Shown in pieces: positions 7,525 to 13,582 of a stretch of DNA of 13,582 nt. This DNA is from Thermoplasmata archaeon (GTDB taxonomy: Archaea; Thermoplasmatota; Thermoplasmata; Halarchaeoplasmatales; Halarchaeoplasmataceae): positions 1 to 13,582 of the forward strand of contig JAFDTZ010000054.1 of the NCBI GenBank assembly GCA_019594305.1. Direction: 5' to 3'. A program made the position numbers and the translations under genes. The notes beneath the pieces are model-generated. The model did no database searches and was not told where the DNA came from. It saw only the letters and a list, made by a program, of their open reading frames with translations. The first letter of the stretch is position 1. Each line of letters opens with the position of its first letter.

Positions 7525-7573
7525 CCACCTTTTCGATTTTCTTACAATACTCATCAAGGTAAAAAATTTTTCC
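7525..7573 (-). promoter_or_regulatory. Ribosome site and possible promoter/terminator of the roadblock gene
   Basis: AGGTGG at 7525-7530 (minus strand) is a strong Shine-Dalgarno site eight bases from ATG 7516. Further upstream, GGAAAAATTTTTTACC (7558-7573) directly follows the Nnr gene. Its A5T6 core could be a TATA-like element starting transcription near 7540, or a T6 terminator for the Nnr gene. Sequence alone does not separate the two. Confidence 0.45.
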
Positions 7574-7577
7574 TTCT

Positions 7578-8984
7578 TTATCTTCTCTCTTTTAACACAC
7601 ACGGTATCCTATCCGATATATCCTCGGGTAACAATCCCCAGCCCTTATCTTTAAAGGCGATTTCGCCTGCTTTTGTGGTAATATATATTCCAAGCCTCCC
7701 GGCATCAAAAGGTTTTAGGCCCTTGGAAAGGAGTGCCCCTACTACCCCTGCAAGGGTATCTCCTGTTCCCCCTACGCTCATTGCGGATGTTCCGAAGTCA
7801 TTCCATTTTTTGTTTGTTCCATCTGTTATGTAGTCCGTCTTGCCCTTCAATAAAACAGTTACATCCTTCCATCGTGCATATTCATCTGTGTTATTGCTAG
7901 TTGCATTCATTCCTGTCAACTTCTCAAACTCGCCGCTGTGGGGGGTTAAAACAGCCCCGTATCTTACTGTCATATCCTTTCCATCCAATACATTTAACGC
8001 ATCGGCGTCTATGACCATGGGCTTCTTACAGCAGCTGGTAAACCCTCTTACCAACGGCGCGGTCCTCTTCGCTGTTCCCATGCCCGGCCCGATCAGTACT
8101 GAATCACAATCCTTAGCCAGTTTGATCAATTCCTTTATGTGTCCCTCGGAGATTATTTCTCCTTCCATGGGATGAACGATAAAATTTGGTGAGTAGCCGG
8201 CTATTATATCCGCTTTTTTTGACGGTACGGCCATCAAAACAAGATCCGCCCCCGTTCTGTAAGCCGCCATTGCAGCTATAGCGGGTGCTCCTGTGTATGG
8301 GCCGCCTCCGATAATCAGCAGTTTACCGTTCTCTCCCTTGTGAGAATTTTCCCTTGGACGGGGGTACAGAAACATTTCACCGGGCCCCGTATGGCTCAAT
8401 GCCTTCTCCGGGACCCCTATATCTTTGATGACTATTTCACCGCAGTTTTCTTTTGTCATACCTTCTTTTAGACAGTGAAAGGAAACGGTCATCGTTGGAG
8501 ACACCGATATGTCGGCACCCAACCCGCTGGGCACATCTATAGAAACGACCGGTTCCCCGGAACGATCTAAGTCATTGATTATTGATCTGTAAGGTTCCCT
8601 TATCTTCCCGGTCACACCCGTACCGAGTATACCGTCGACCTTAAGATGATCTTTGTAATCCTCCGACGGTCGTTCTTCTAAAACATGGCACTCCAGTTTA
8701 TCCAGATTTTCACGCGATATTTTCGAACGAACTCCGTCCCCACCCTTGATGAGATACACAGTAACGCCTTCATTGTTTCTCCATTTCCATAGATATCTCG
8801 CAGCGACATAGCCGTCGCCGCCATTGTTACCCGTTCCGCAGTAGAACAATATCTTATGGTCGGGAAACCTCTTATGGATCTCTTCCGCAAGGGCCTTCCC
8901 TGCATTTTCCATCAAGTTCGAAGGTGGCACACCCCGATATTTTGAGTTCATATCCATTACTTTGACTTCATCGAAGGATATCAT
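7578..8984 (-). CDS. nnr: Bifunctional NAD(P)H-hydrate epimerase / ADP-dependent NAD(P)H-hydrate dehydratase
   Basis: A 468-residue fusion enzyme of normal size that repairs hydrated NAD(P)H. The N-terminal YjeF/NnrE epimerase (~1-205) shows LMENAGKALAEEI, the loop GTGNNGGDGYVAAR (50-63), DGILGTG (117-123) and SIDVPSGLGAD (148-158). The C-terminal ribokinase-like NnrD dehydratase (~217-468) shows IIGGGPYTGAPAIAAMAAYR (224-243), IGPGMG (298-303), VIDADALN (324-331), LTPHSGEF (346-353) and GTGDTLAG (406-413), the nucleotide-binding and catalytic stretch. Both active sites look intact. ATG 8984 is the first codon of the conserved N-terminus. There is no Shine-Dalgarno site, and a TATA-like element about 28 bases upstream suggests a nearly leaderless message. 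It is the first gene of a four-gene minus-strand block and is divergent from a KaiC-like gene. Confidence 0.97.
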   Translation of the reverse strand: MISFDEVKVMDMNSKYRGVPPSNLMENAGKALAEEIHKRFPDHKILFYCGTGNNGGDGYVAARYLWKWRNNEGVTVYLIKGGDGVRSKISRENLDKLECHVLEERPSEDYKDHLKVDGILGTGVTGKIREPYRSIINDLDRSGEPVVSIDVPSGLGADISVSPTMTVSFHCLKEGMTKENCGEIVIKDIGVPEKALSHTGPGEMFLYPRPRENSHKGENGKLLIIGGGPYTGAPAIAAMAAYRTGADLVLMAVPSKKADIIAGYSPNFIVHPMEGEIISEGHIKELIKLAKDCDSVLIGPGMGTAKRTAPLVRGFTSCCKKPMVIDADALNVLDGKDMTVRYGAVLTPHSGEFEKLTGMNATSNNTDEYARWKDVTVLLKGKTDYITDGTNKKWNDFGTSAMSVGGTGDTLAGVVGALLSKGLKPFDAGRLGIYITTKAGEIAFKDKGWGLLPEDISDRIPCVLKERR

Positions 8985-9006
8985 GTGAATACACTATATC
9001 TTATAG

Positions 9007-9019
9007 GTATAGATATTTT
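9007..9019 (-). promoter_or_regulatory. Box A-like element for the nnr gene
   Basis: The minus-strand AAAATATCTATAC is centred about 28 bases upstream of ATG 8984, the spacing expected for a nearly leaderless archaeal transcript. It overlaps the left arm of the inverted repeat described separately. Confidence 0.45.
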
Positions 9020-9040
9020 TTGTTGTACTCGTATCTATAC
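9007..9040. repeat. 9-bp perfect inverted repeat in a divergent promoter region
   Basis: GTATAGATA (9007-9015) and TATCTATAC (9032-9040) are exact reverse complements separated by 16 bases, centre to centre 25 bp. They lie between the divergent nnr and KaiC-like genes. The left arm overlaps the nnr box A, and the right arm ends just before the box A candidate of the opposite gene. The sites are AT-rich, so part of the match may reflect promoter composition. Confidence 0.7.
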
Positions 9041-9043
9041 GAA

Positions 9044-9100
9044 AATAATATTAACTCCCTCTTCGATACGTCTTCATCAACCAAATATTACACTCGGAGG
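9044..9100 (+). promoter_or_regulatory. Promoter and ribosome site of the single-domain KaiC-like gene
   Basis: AATAATATTA (9044-9053) is the best box A candidate and would place the start of transcription near 9074. GGAGG (9096-9100) is a full Shine-Dalgarno core eight bases before ATG 9109, which fixes the start. Confidence 0.55.
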
Positions 9101-9108
9101 ATTAAAAA

Positions 9109-9813
9109 ATGAGCGGATCAAAAGATGTGGAAAGAATAAAAACATATGTCAAAGGCCTGGACGAAAGTCTTCAGGGTGGAATACCTGCCAACAGTATCGT
9201 TCTTCTTGCCGGCTCACCCGGCACGATGAAATCAAGTCTTGGTTTTTATATACTTTATCATAACGCTTTAGAAAAAGGGAAAAGAGGTGTGTACATTTCT
9301 CTTGAGGAAAGCCGTGACAGTTTGATAAAGAATATGGCGGGGCTAGGTATGGATTGGGAGAACGTGTCCAAAAAGATGAGTATCTTGGATCTCGGACTTA
9401 TCCGTTCCAGGATGAAGGAATTAGATAAAACCGCCTGGACCGAGGTATTCAAGATGTATGTAAAGAATCTTCGGAAAAATTTGAAGAACGAATTCCTAGT
9501 CATCGATTCCTTAGCGGTCATGGAAACAATGGCCGATTTTAAAGAGCCCCGCAAGGATCTATTCATGTTATACGAGTGGTTGAGAAAATTGGACGTTACG
9601 GTTTTCCTGGTCCACGAGATGCCCATAAACGAAATTTTCTTCACGGAAGCCGGAGAAGGATTTTTGTCAGATGGTATCGTTCACATGGAATTACGCAGGG
9701 AAAATAACGCTGTAAACTTGTTCTTAAGTGTATTGAAACTACGAAAAACACACCATGCAAGAGACTATTTCCCACTTATCTACGACGGGGCCTTCGAGAT
9801 CGTAAAGGGCTAA
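9109..9813 (+). CDS. Single-domain KaiC/RAD55-like ATPase with altered Walker A
   Basis: A 234-residue RecA-superfamily protein matching one KaiC domain. It begins with the family lead-in GLDESLQGGIPANSIVLLAG, then a Walker A that reads GSPGTMKS (35-42): the glycine before the lysine is a methionine. The KaiC-type glutamate pair is present (YISLEES, 62-68), Walker B is FLVIDS (129-134), and the late motif KLRKTHHARDYFPLIY (~210-225) resembles the KaiC/RAD55 segment after the ATP site. No DNA-binding or membrane segment is visible. Members of this group are usually described as signal-transduction ATPases or recombinase relatives; the target here is unknown. GGAGG upstream fixes ATG 9109. The gene is divergent from nnr, and its stop codon overlaps that of the site-2 protease gene. 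Confidence 0.87.
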   Translation: MSGSKDVERIKTYVKGLDESLQGGIPANSIVLLAGSPGTMKSSLGFYILYHNALEKGKRGVYISLEESRDSLIKNMAGLGMDWENVSKKMSILDLGLIRSRMKELDKTAWTEVFKMYVKNLRKNLKNEFLVIDSLAVMETMADFKEPRKDLFMLYEWLRKLDVTVFLVHEMPINEIFFTEAGEGFLSDGIVHMELRRENNAVNLFLSVLKLRKTHHARDYFPLIYDGAFEIVKG

Positions 9814-11405
9814 ATATGGGGGCCTATCAACTGCCACAAAAGCAATCCCAGTATGATGAATGCTAGCAGGTAGGATATACTGTGTACAACCCTTTCCTCC
9901 GTTGATTTATTCAGTTTAAATTTTTCAACAAGTGATGTTACCCCGTCTTTGAAAATGTATCCTCCGTCCAAAGGAACAGCCGGTAATGCATTGAAAAGGC
10001 CAACCATCAGATTAAGCCAGAATATCCAGTATAATGCATTAGTTAAAGCCCAGAAAACCCCGGAAGGTAAATGGGCCAGAGGTCCCGTAACTTGATACAG
10101 TTGAGTGAACTCTGTTGGAAGTGGAGATAGACGAAGGAATGGTAATGAGATATATGTTAGAGATGCCATCAGGTAGTCGTTGGGTGTTTCAGCGCCCTGG
10201 AACGGTCGTGCCATCAACTGGGGTATCCATCTTACGTCTCTCAAATTGATCCCCATGTACATTAGGCTGACGCCCATGTAACCTTGGCCCCTGAATTCTT
10301 CACGGTTCTCCGAAGGATTGGATTCCGCAAAGCTCTCATACTTATCAGCTAATGTGAGTGTGGTGTTGAAAAGGTTGTAGATGTCATTATCCTTCCTTGC
10401 ATAGGTAATATACAATTCTTCACCGGCCGATTTATCATTTAAAAATTCATCGAAGTCATGGTAATTCCTGATAACCTCTTCATCCATACTAACTATAATA
10501 TCTAGTTTCTGAAGACCGGATCCATGGGCGGGTGAATCGGGCTGTGTAAAAGTGATCACGAGACCCGATATCACATTATATTCTCTTTCCATATCTTTCC
10601 AACGTGTCGTAACAGAAACTTCACTAAACGGTTCCACATCGATATGTAGAATATCTTCGTATTCTTCGGTTCTGATATTATCTATACTCAGTATTAATTC
10701 CCCTAACTCTAGTCCGCTGATATCAGCCGGCGAGTCGGCCATGATGCCGTGAACCATCATACCATTTTCACGGGGTGTCACCGAGGCCATGAACACTGAT
10801 GAAAATAGTATTGCGAATACCAATGCAAGCACTATATTCGATGTCGGTCCTGCGCCGTAGATGCGGTCTCTCTTTATCTTCGTTAGCTCTTCCATCTCCT
10901 CTTCATCGGGCTCTACGAATGCACCTATAGGTACGACCAGAAAAACCAGTCCCAGGGTTTTTACCTTTACTTTAGCTAGACGTGCCAGGATACCGTGTGA
11001 GAATTCGTGAACTATTATCGCTATCGCCAAACCGAGTATTCCATACCATATGGGTATAATGGGGTTTACCCCGGGTATGCCTATTATCATCCTGGGTGAT
11101 GGCGCACTTTCGGCGGGAATAAAGCTTGCTAAATAGGCAGACCATACCACCAAAGCCAGCATTAATACCATACATATGGATACTATCACTACGGATATGT
11201 TGCCGTATATCTTCCAAAATCTCTCCTTTTCTGATAGTTTATCGATTAAATCCTTACCCCTCTGGGTCTTCCAAAAGAGGAAGGGGCCGGACATCTCAAG
11301 ATTGTATGCTTTCAAAAGACCCTTCTTTTCGAGTATGGCGAAGGTAATTATGAACATGCCTATGAAGGCCAATGCCAATAGTAAACCCGTCATGAAACCT
11401 GACAT
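9810..11405 (-). CDS. Site-2 protease family (M50) membrane metalloprotease with two PDZ domains
   Basis: A 531-residue multi-spanning protein. Intramembrane metalloproteases of this family cut membrane-embedded regulators or leftover signal peptides. The zinc motif HEFSH (133-137) lies in a predicted helix (~116-141), and the third zinc ligand motif NALPAVPLDGG (472-482) is near the C-terminus, so the catalytic set looks complete. Between them are two PDZ-like domains: ~214-278 (DSPADISGLELGELILSID) and ~280-350 (DSPAHGSGLQKLDIIVSMD). Other membrane segments are near 2-24, 68-91, 149-166, 186-210, 450-470 and 508-528. ATG 11405 follows AGGTG by five bases; a TTG at 11423 is less likely. Its TAG shares bases with the TAA of the convergent KaiC-like gene. 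It starts 35 bases after the MgtC-like gene ends, so the two may be cotranscribed. The substrate is unknown. Confidence 0.93.
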   Translation of the reverse strand: MSGFMTGLLLALAFIGMFIITFAILEKKGLLKAYNLEMSGPFLFWKTQRGKDLIDKLSEKERFWKIYGNISVVIVSICMVLMLALVVWSAYLASFIPAESAPSPRMIIGIPGVNPIIPIWYGILGLAIAIIVHEFSHGILARLAKVKVKTLGLVFLVVPIGAFVEPDEEEMEELTKIKRDRIYGAGPTSNIVLALVFAILFSSVFMASVTPRENGMMVHGIMADSPADISGLELGELILSIDNIRTEEYEDILHIDVEPFSEVSVTTRWKDMEREYNVISGLVITFTQPDSPAHGSGLQKLDIIVSMDEEVIRNYHDFDEFLNDKSAGEELYITYARKDNDIYNLFNTTLTLADKYESFAESNPSENREEFRGQGYMGVSLMYMGINLRDVRWIPQLMARPFQGAETPNDYLMASLTYISLPFLRLSPLPTEFTQLYQVTGPLAHLPSGVFWALTNALYWIFWLNLMVGLFNALPAVPLDGGYIFKDGVTSLVEKFKLNKSTEERVVHSISYLLAFIILGLLLWQLIGPHI

Positions 11406-11410
11406 TGGGA

Positions 11411-11437
11411 CACCTATACTCAACCTCTTTATTTAAT
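11411..11437 (-). promoter_or_regulatory. Ribosome site and possible box A of the site-2 protease gene
   Basis: AGGTG (11411-11415, minus strand) lies five bases from ATG 11405 and decides the start. ATTAAATA (11430-11437) is TATA-like, but a message starting 25 bases below it would begin at about the ribosome site. Readthrough from the MgtC-like gene is therefore equally likely. Confidence 0.4.
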
Positions 11438-11440
11438 TTC

Positions 11441-12709
11441 CTATAATGCCAGGTGGTAAAGCAAAGCCATCAGCACGCAAGTAAAAGCAATTACAGTTTG
11501 AGGGATGAAAATCTTTTTCGCTAGATCTCTGTCATATGTGTAAGCGATTGGTACTTTCGATATGCTGCCGAATGCGAGTGCGAATAGAAATGATGTTATT
11601 ATAACGTTGAGTTCGATCTCCCCGGTTAGGTAAAAGGCCGCCAATGAAGCGGAAACGGATGTGGTGGATATCAGGCCGCCTAAGGATGCCGCATATATGC
11701 CGTAGTCACCCATTGTCGATCGTCCTAAAAAAGAAGCGACGCTTATGATCAAGAACATAAAGCCAAACTTCGCTGCTGGGATGACGGCAAATGGTGTACC
11801 CAGTTCGAGGTCACTACCCCTGAAATCATCTTCTCTTTTTTTCATTAGACAGAGGATGATAATTGATATTCCGATCAATACTATGATGGGTACTAGTAAG
11901 GATCTCAGAAAGAAGATTCCGATTAGGACGGTTATCAATACTATATCCTTGAACATCATGGATGTATTGGTAAGTATTATGCCTCTGAGGGATGTGTTGC
12001 GCATGATTGGATTTACGCCGGACCTCTGGGCGAGGAATGCGGTAGTTGCCGCCGAATTGACGAATCCTCCTAAGAAGGAAGATATCTCTATACTCTTTGA
12101 CGAGCCGATGGATCTGATGATAAGATAACTGGTAAAGGACATTGTAGAAACGAATATTATCATCATCAGGATTTTTACAGGGTCTAAAAGTTTTCCCGGT
12201 CCTATCAAAGTATGGATGTCACCCATGGTATATGCGAGGGGGAGGATTATCACCAGTATTACAAGAAAATGCAGTGCGCTTGCGATCTCCTGATGCGTAA
12301 GTAAACCGGCAAATCGGTGAGTCTTCTCTTTTACAACCATTATCGATAGACAGATCAACGTTATAACGATGGATTCGATGATAAACCCCAACCCGGACAT
12401 TATCCCTATGGAGAATGATATCACAAGGGCGACGCTTGTAGTTATCCCGGGGGCAGCTCTCCTTTCATCGTCACCCGGGAAAGAGAAAAGCAGGATCAGG
12501 ATAAAGGCCATGCATAGTATGGCTAAGGATTTATATGAGGAAGTAAACACGAGAATAAAACCTAGAAAACTGATCAATGTAAAAACCGGGATACCCATCA
12601 ATCTTTTTTTCCCCTCTCTCCCGGCATGGACATCTCTTTCTATTCCAAGCGTTAGTCCGATGCATAAAGCGGTAATAAGGCGGACCATTAGGAATAACGA
12701 GTAATCCAT
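11441..12709 (-). CDS. MgtC/SapB-DUF4010 family membrane protein
   Basis: A 422-residue, strongly hydrophobic protein with about 11-12 predicted membrane helices. The N-terminal ~130 residues match the MgtC/SapB fold (LITALCIGLTLGIERDVHAG, 11-30, and conserved Gly-rich helices to ~125). The rest matches DUF4010, including GGFVNSAATTAFLAQR (214-229) and a second similar stretch GGLISTTSVSASLAAF (344-359), which suggests an internal duplication. The combination is widespread in archaea and bacteria and the function is not established; MgtC itself is linked to Mg2+ limitation in pathogens, which should not be carried over here. ATG 12709 has no Shine-Dalgarno site and a box A about 28 bases upstream, so the message is probably leaderless. 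It is divergent from the MarC-family gene and lies upstream of the site-2 protease gene. Confidence 0.92.
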   Translation of the reverse strand: MDYSLFLMVRLITALCIGLTLGIERDVHAGREGKKRLMGIPVFTLISFLGFILVFTSSYKSLAILCMAFILILLFSFPGDDERRAAPGITTSVALVISFSIGIMSGLGFIIESIVITLICLSIMVVKEKTHRFAGLLTHQEIASALHFLVILVIILPLAYTMGDIHTLIGPGKLLDPVKILMMIIFVSTMSFTSYLIIRSIGSSKSIEISSFLGGFVNSAATTAFLAQRSGVNPIMRNTSLRGIILTNTSMMFKDIVLITVLIGIFFLRSLLVPIIVLIGISIIILCLMKKREDDFRGSDLELGTPFAVIPAAKFGFMFLIISVASFLGRSTMGDYGIYAASLGGLISTTSVSASLAAFYLTGEIELNVIITSFLFALAFGSISKVPIAYTYDRDLAKKIFIPQTVIAFTCVLMALLYHLAL

Positions 12710-12730
12710 GTCTTGTAATGGTTAAAGAGG

Positions 12731-12743
12731 TAAAACTATTTTT
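12731..12743 (-). promoter_or_regulatory. Box A of the MgtC-like gene
   Basis: The minus strand reads AAAAATAGTTTTA, centred about 28 bases upstream of ATG 12709, as expected for a leaderless archaeal transcript. No ribosome site is present between it and the ATG. Confidence 0.5.
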
Positions 12744-12760
12744 GGTGCTTGTTTGGGAAA

Positions 12761-12769
12761 CTATTTATA
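12761..12769 (+). promoter_or_regulatory. Box A of the MarC-family gene
   Basis: CTATTTATA is a good archaeal TATA box with its centre 26 bases before ATG 12791. This predicts a leaderless message beginning at or just before that ATG. It also argues against the upstream in-frame TTG at 12749, which would precede the transcription start. Confidence 0.6.
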
Positions 12770-12790
12770 CCGGTGCTATTAAACTTAATT

Positions 12791-13393
12791 ATGTTCTCCT
12801 ACGTCCTGGCATTCCTAGTGATGTTGAACCCCTTCGCCCTATTCGTTTACGTGAAGAATGTCAGAGAGGAACTTCCCGATAGCGACTATTATCGTGTGCT
12901 CATAAAAGCCAATATCCAGTCCTTTATCATATACTCTATCTTTGCAGTTACAGGTGGGTTCTTGTTCTATCATGTATTCCGCATAAACTTCGAATCCTTC
13001 CGTATCTTCGGAGGGATAGTACTTTTTGCCCTGGGGTTGGTTATTATTATCCAGGGCCGCAAGTCGGTGATAACCCTCAAAGGCAATCTCGACGACATCG
13101 CTTCCGAAGTGGCTATACCCTTTATCGTGGGTCCGGGCTCAATCACGGTCAGCATAATAATCGGGAATGAATTTCCCACACCCTTCGATATCGGTATTAT
13201 CGCACTAGCCATGATCATCAATTTCTACGTTGTGTATATACTGTCGGTAATGCGTAAAAGACTGCTGCACGATAGTGCAAGGAAAAATTTCGATAAAAAA
13301 TTGGGTCTGTATCTAAGATTGAACGGCTTCTTTATAGGATCCATCGGTGTGAACATGATAATAACCGGTATAAATAATATGTATATGATATAG
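12791..13393 (+). CDS. MarC family integral membrane protein
   Basis: A 200-residue protein with about six predicted membrane helices, matching the MarC/UPF0056 family in length and motifs: an early NPF (13-15), FGGIVLFALGLVIIIQGR (73-90), the conserved AIPFIVGPGSIT (108-119) and a final helix LRLNGFFIGSIGVNMIITGI (175-194). The family's role is unknown; the original link to multiple antibiotic resistance in E. coli was not upheld, so no transport function is asserted. ATG 12791 is chosen because the box A at 12761-12769 predicts transcription starting there. TTG 12749 or GTG 12773 would lengthen the first helix (14 or 6 residues more) and remain possible. It is divergent from the MgtC-like gene, and both encode membrane proteins. 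Confidence 0.9.
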   Translation: MFSYVLAFLVMLNPFALFVYVKNVREELPDSDYYRVLIKANIQSFIIYSIFAVTGGFLFYHVFRINFESFRIFGGIVLFALGLVIIIQGRKSVITLKGNLDDIASEVAIPFIVGPGSITVSIIIGNEFPTPFDIGIIALAMIINFYVVYILSVMRKRLLHDSARKNFDKKLGLYLRLNGFFIGSIGVNMIITGINNMYMI

Positions 13394-13396
13394 TAT

Positions 13397-13465
13397 TAGA
13401 TATGAAAAAATTATAGTGGAACTTGATTTTCCTAAGAGTATAAGAATTTTCTTCCGTCATATCTA
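13397..13465. repeat. Imperfect long inverted repeat in the 156-base gap after the MarC gene
   Basis: TAGATATGA (13397-13405) and TCATATCTA (13457-13465) are exact reverse complements. Inside them AAAAAATT (13405-13412) and AATTTTCTTC (13445-13454) can pair further with a small bulge. The enclosed loop is about 32 bases. RNA from this stretch could form a hairpin serving as a 3' end, a processing site or a small RNA. The arms are AT-rich and no long T run follows. The rest of the gap, apart from the promoter near 13510, shows nothing I can identify. Confidence 0.4.
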
Positions 13466-13504
13466 CAAGTTAGAAACAGAAAACCATATCCTTCAATCGT
13501 AACC

Positions 13505-13541
13505 TTTATTATATATAAGAATGTCCTTCGGCTAAATGGAG
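13505..13541 (+). promoter_or_regulatory. Strong box A and ribosome site of the oxidoreductase gene
   Basis: TTTATTATATATAA (13505-13518) is the clearest TATA box in the window and would place the transcript start near 13538. GGAG (13538-13541) is eight bases from ATG 13550. This looks like a strong promoter for what is probably an operon continuing beyond the window. Confidence 0.65.
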
Positions 13542-13549
13542 CTGCTAAG

Positions 13550-13582
13550 ATGTATGAAGTAAGATTCCACGGACGTGGGGGA
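13550..13582 (+). CDS. 2-oxoacid:ferredoxin oxidoreductase gamma subunit, 3'-truncated (first 11 codons)
   Basis: Only MYEVRFHGRGG is visible before the window ends. This is the characteristic N-terminus of the gamma subunit of pyruvate- or 2-oxoacid:ferredoxin oxidoreductases, which normally continues GQG at a nucleotide-binding-like loop. The enzyme complex oxidises 2-oxoacids to acyl-CoA with ferredoxin as acceptor and is common in anaerobic archaea. The upstream TATA box and GGAG site support the start. Eleven residues cannot tell pyruvate, 2-ketoisovalerate or other oxoacid specificity apart, and the delta, alpha and beta subunit genes would be expected downstream. Confidence 0.75.
   Translation, partial: MYEVRFHGRGG

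Noticed and set aside
12749..12790. Upstream TTG start for the MarC gene
   Set aside because: The box A at 12761-12769 lies inside this extension and predicts transcription starting at ATG 12791; the TTG would not be in the message.
1..13582. Defence system, prophage or integrated element
   Set aside because: No integrase, transposase, nuclease, methyltransferase, attachment repeats or toxin-antitoxin pair is visible on either strand.

Overview
This window looks archaeal, most likely a euryarchaeon of the Thermoplasmatota type or a relative. No marker gene settles the lineage. The archaeal signs are AT-rich box A-like elements about 25 bases upstream of several starts, some genes that look leaderless, and strong GGAGG/AGGTG ribosome sites on others. 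The gene set agrees: KaiC/RAD55-like ATPases, a roadblock protein, a NosD-like beta-helix surface protein, an archaeal-type site-2 protease with PDZ domains, and the start of a 2-oxoacid:ferredoxin oxidoreductase gamma subunit. Coding density is high. No gap exceeds 300 bases, and I found no rRNA, tRNA, CRISPR array, insertion sequence or integrase.

Layout. (1) Bases 2-3752 hold two convergent cell-surface genes: the 3' part of an AT-rich parallel beta-helix protein on + and a large multi-domain type I membrane protein on -, whose acidic tail is built by six perfect 18-bp repeats. (2) Bases 3894-8984 hold four head-to-tail genes on -: bifunctional NAD(P)HX epimerase/dehydratase, a roadblock/LC7 protein, a two-domain KaiC-like ATPase overlapping it by 20 bases, and urocanate hydratase. 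(3) A divergent promoter region with a 9-bp inverted repeat separates this block from a single-domain KaiC-like ATPase on + (9109-9813). Its stop codon overlaps the stop of a convergent site-2 protease gene. (4) An MgtC/SapB-DUF4010 membrane protein lies upstream of the protease on - and is divergent from a MarC-family membrane protein on +; both look leaderless. (5) After a 156-base gap with a possible hairpin, the window ends 11 codons into an oxidoreductase gamma subunit gene.

How the genes may fit together. The metabolic genes (urocanase, NAD(P)HX repair, oxidoreductase) are housekeeping or catabolic functions without pathway partners in view. The most interesting part is the regulatory set: a roadblock protein translationally coupled to a KaiC-like protein with one intact P-loop, one destroyed P-loop and no KaiC catalytic glutamate pair, plus a nearby KaiC-like protein that keeps the glutamates but has an altered Walker A. 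This could be an archaeal signalling module in which roadblock partners a RecA-fold ATPase instead of a small GTPase. That idea is inference from gene order and motifs only.
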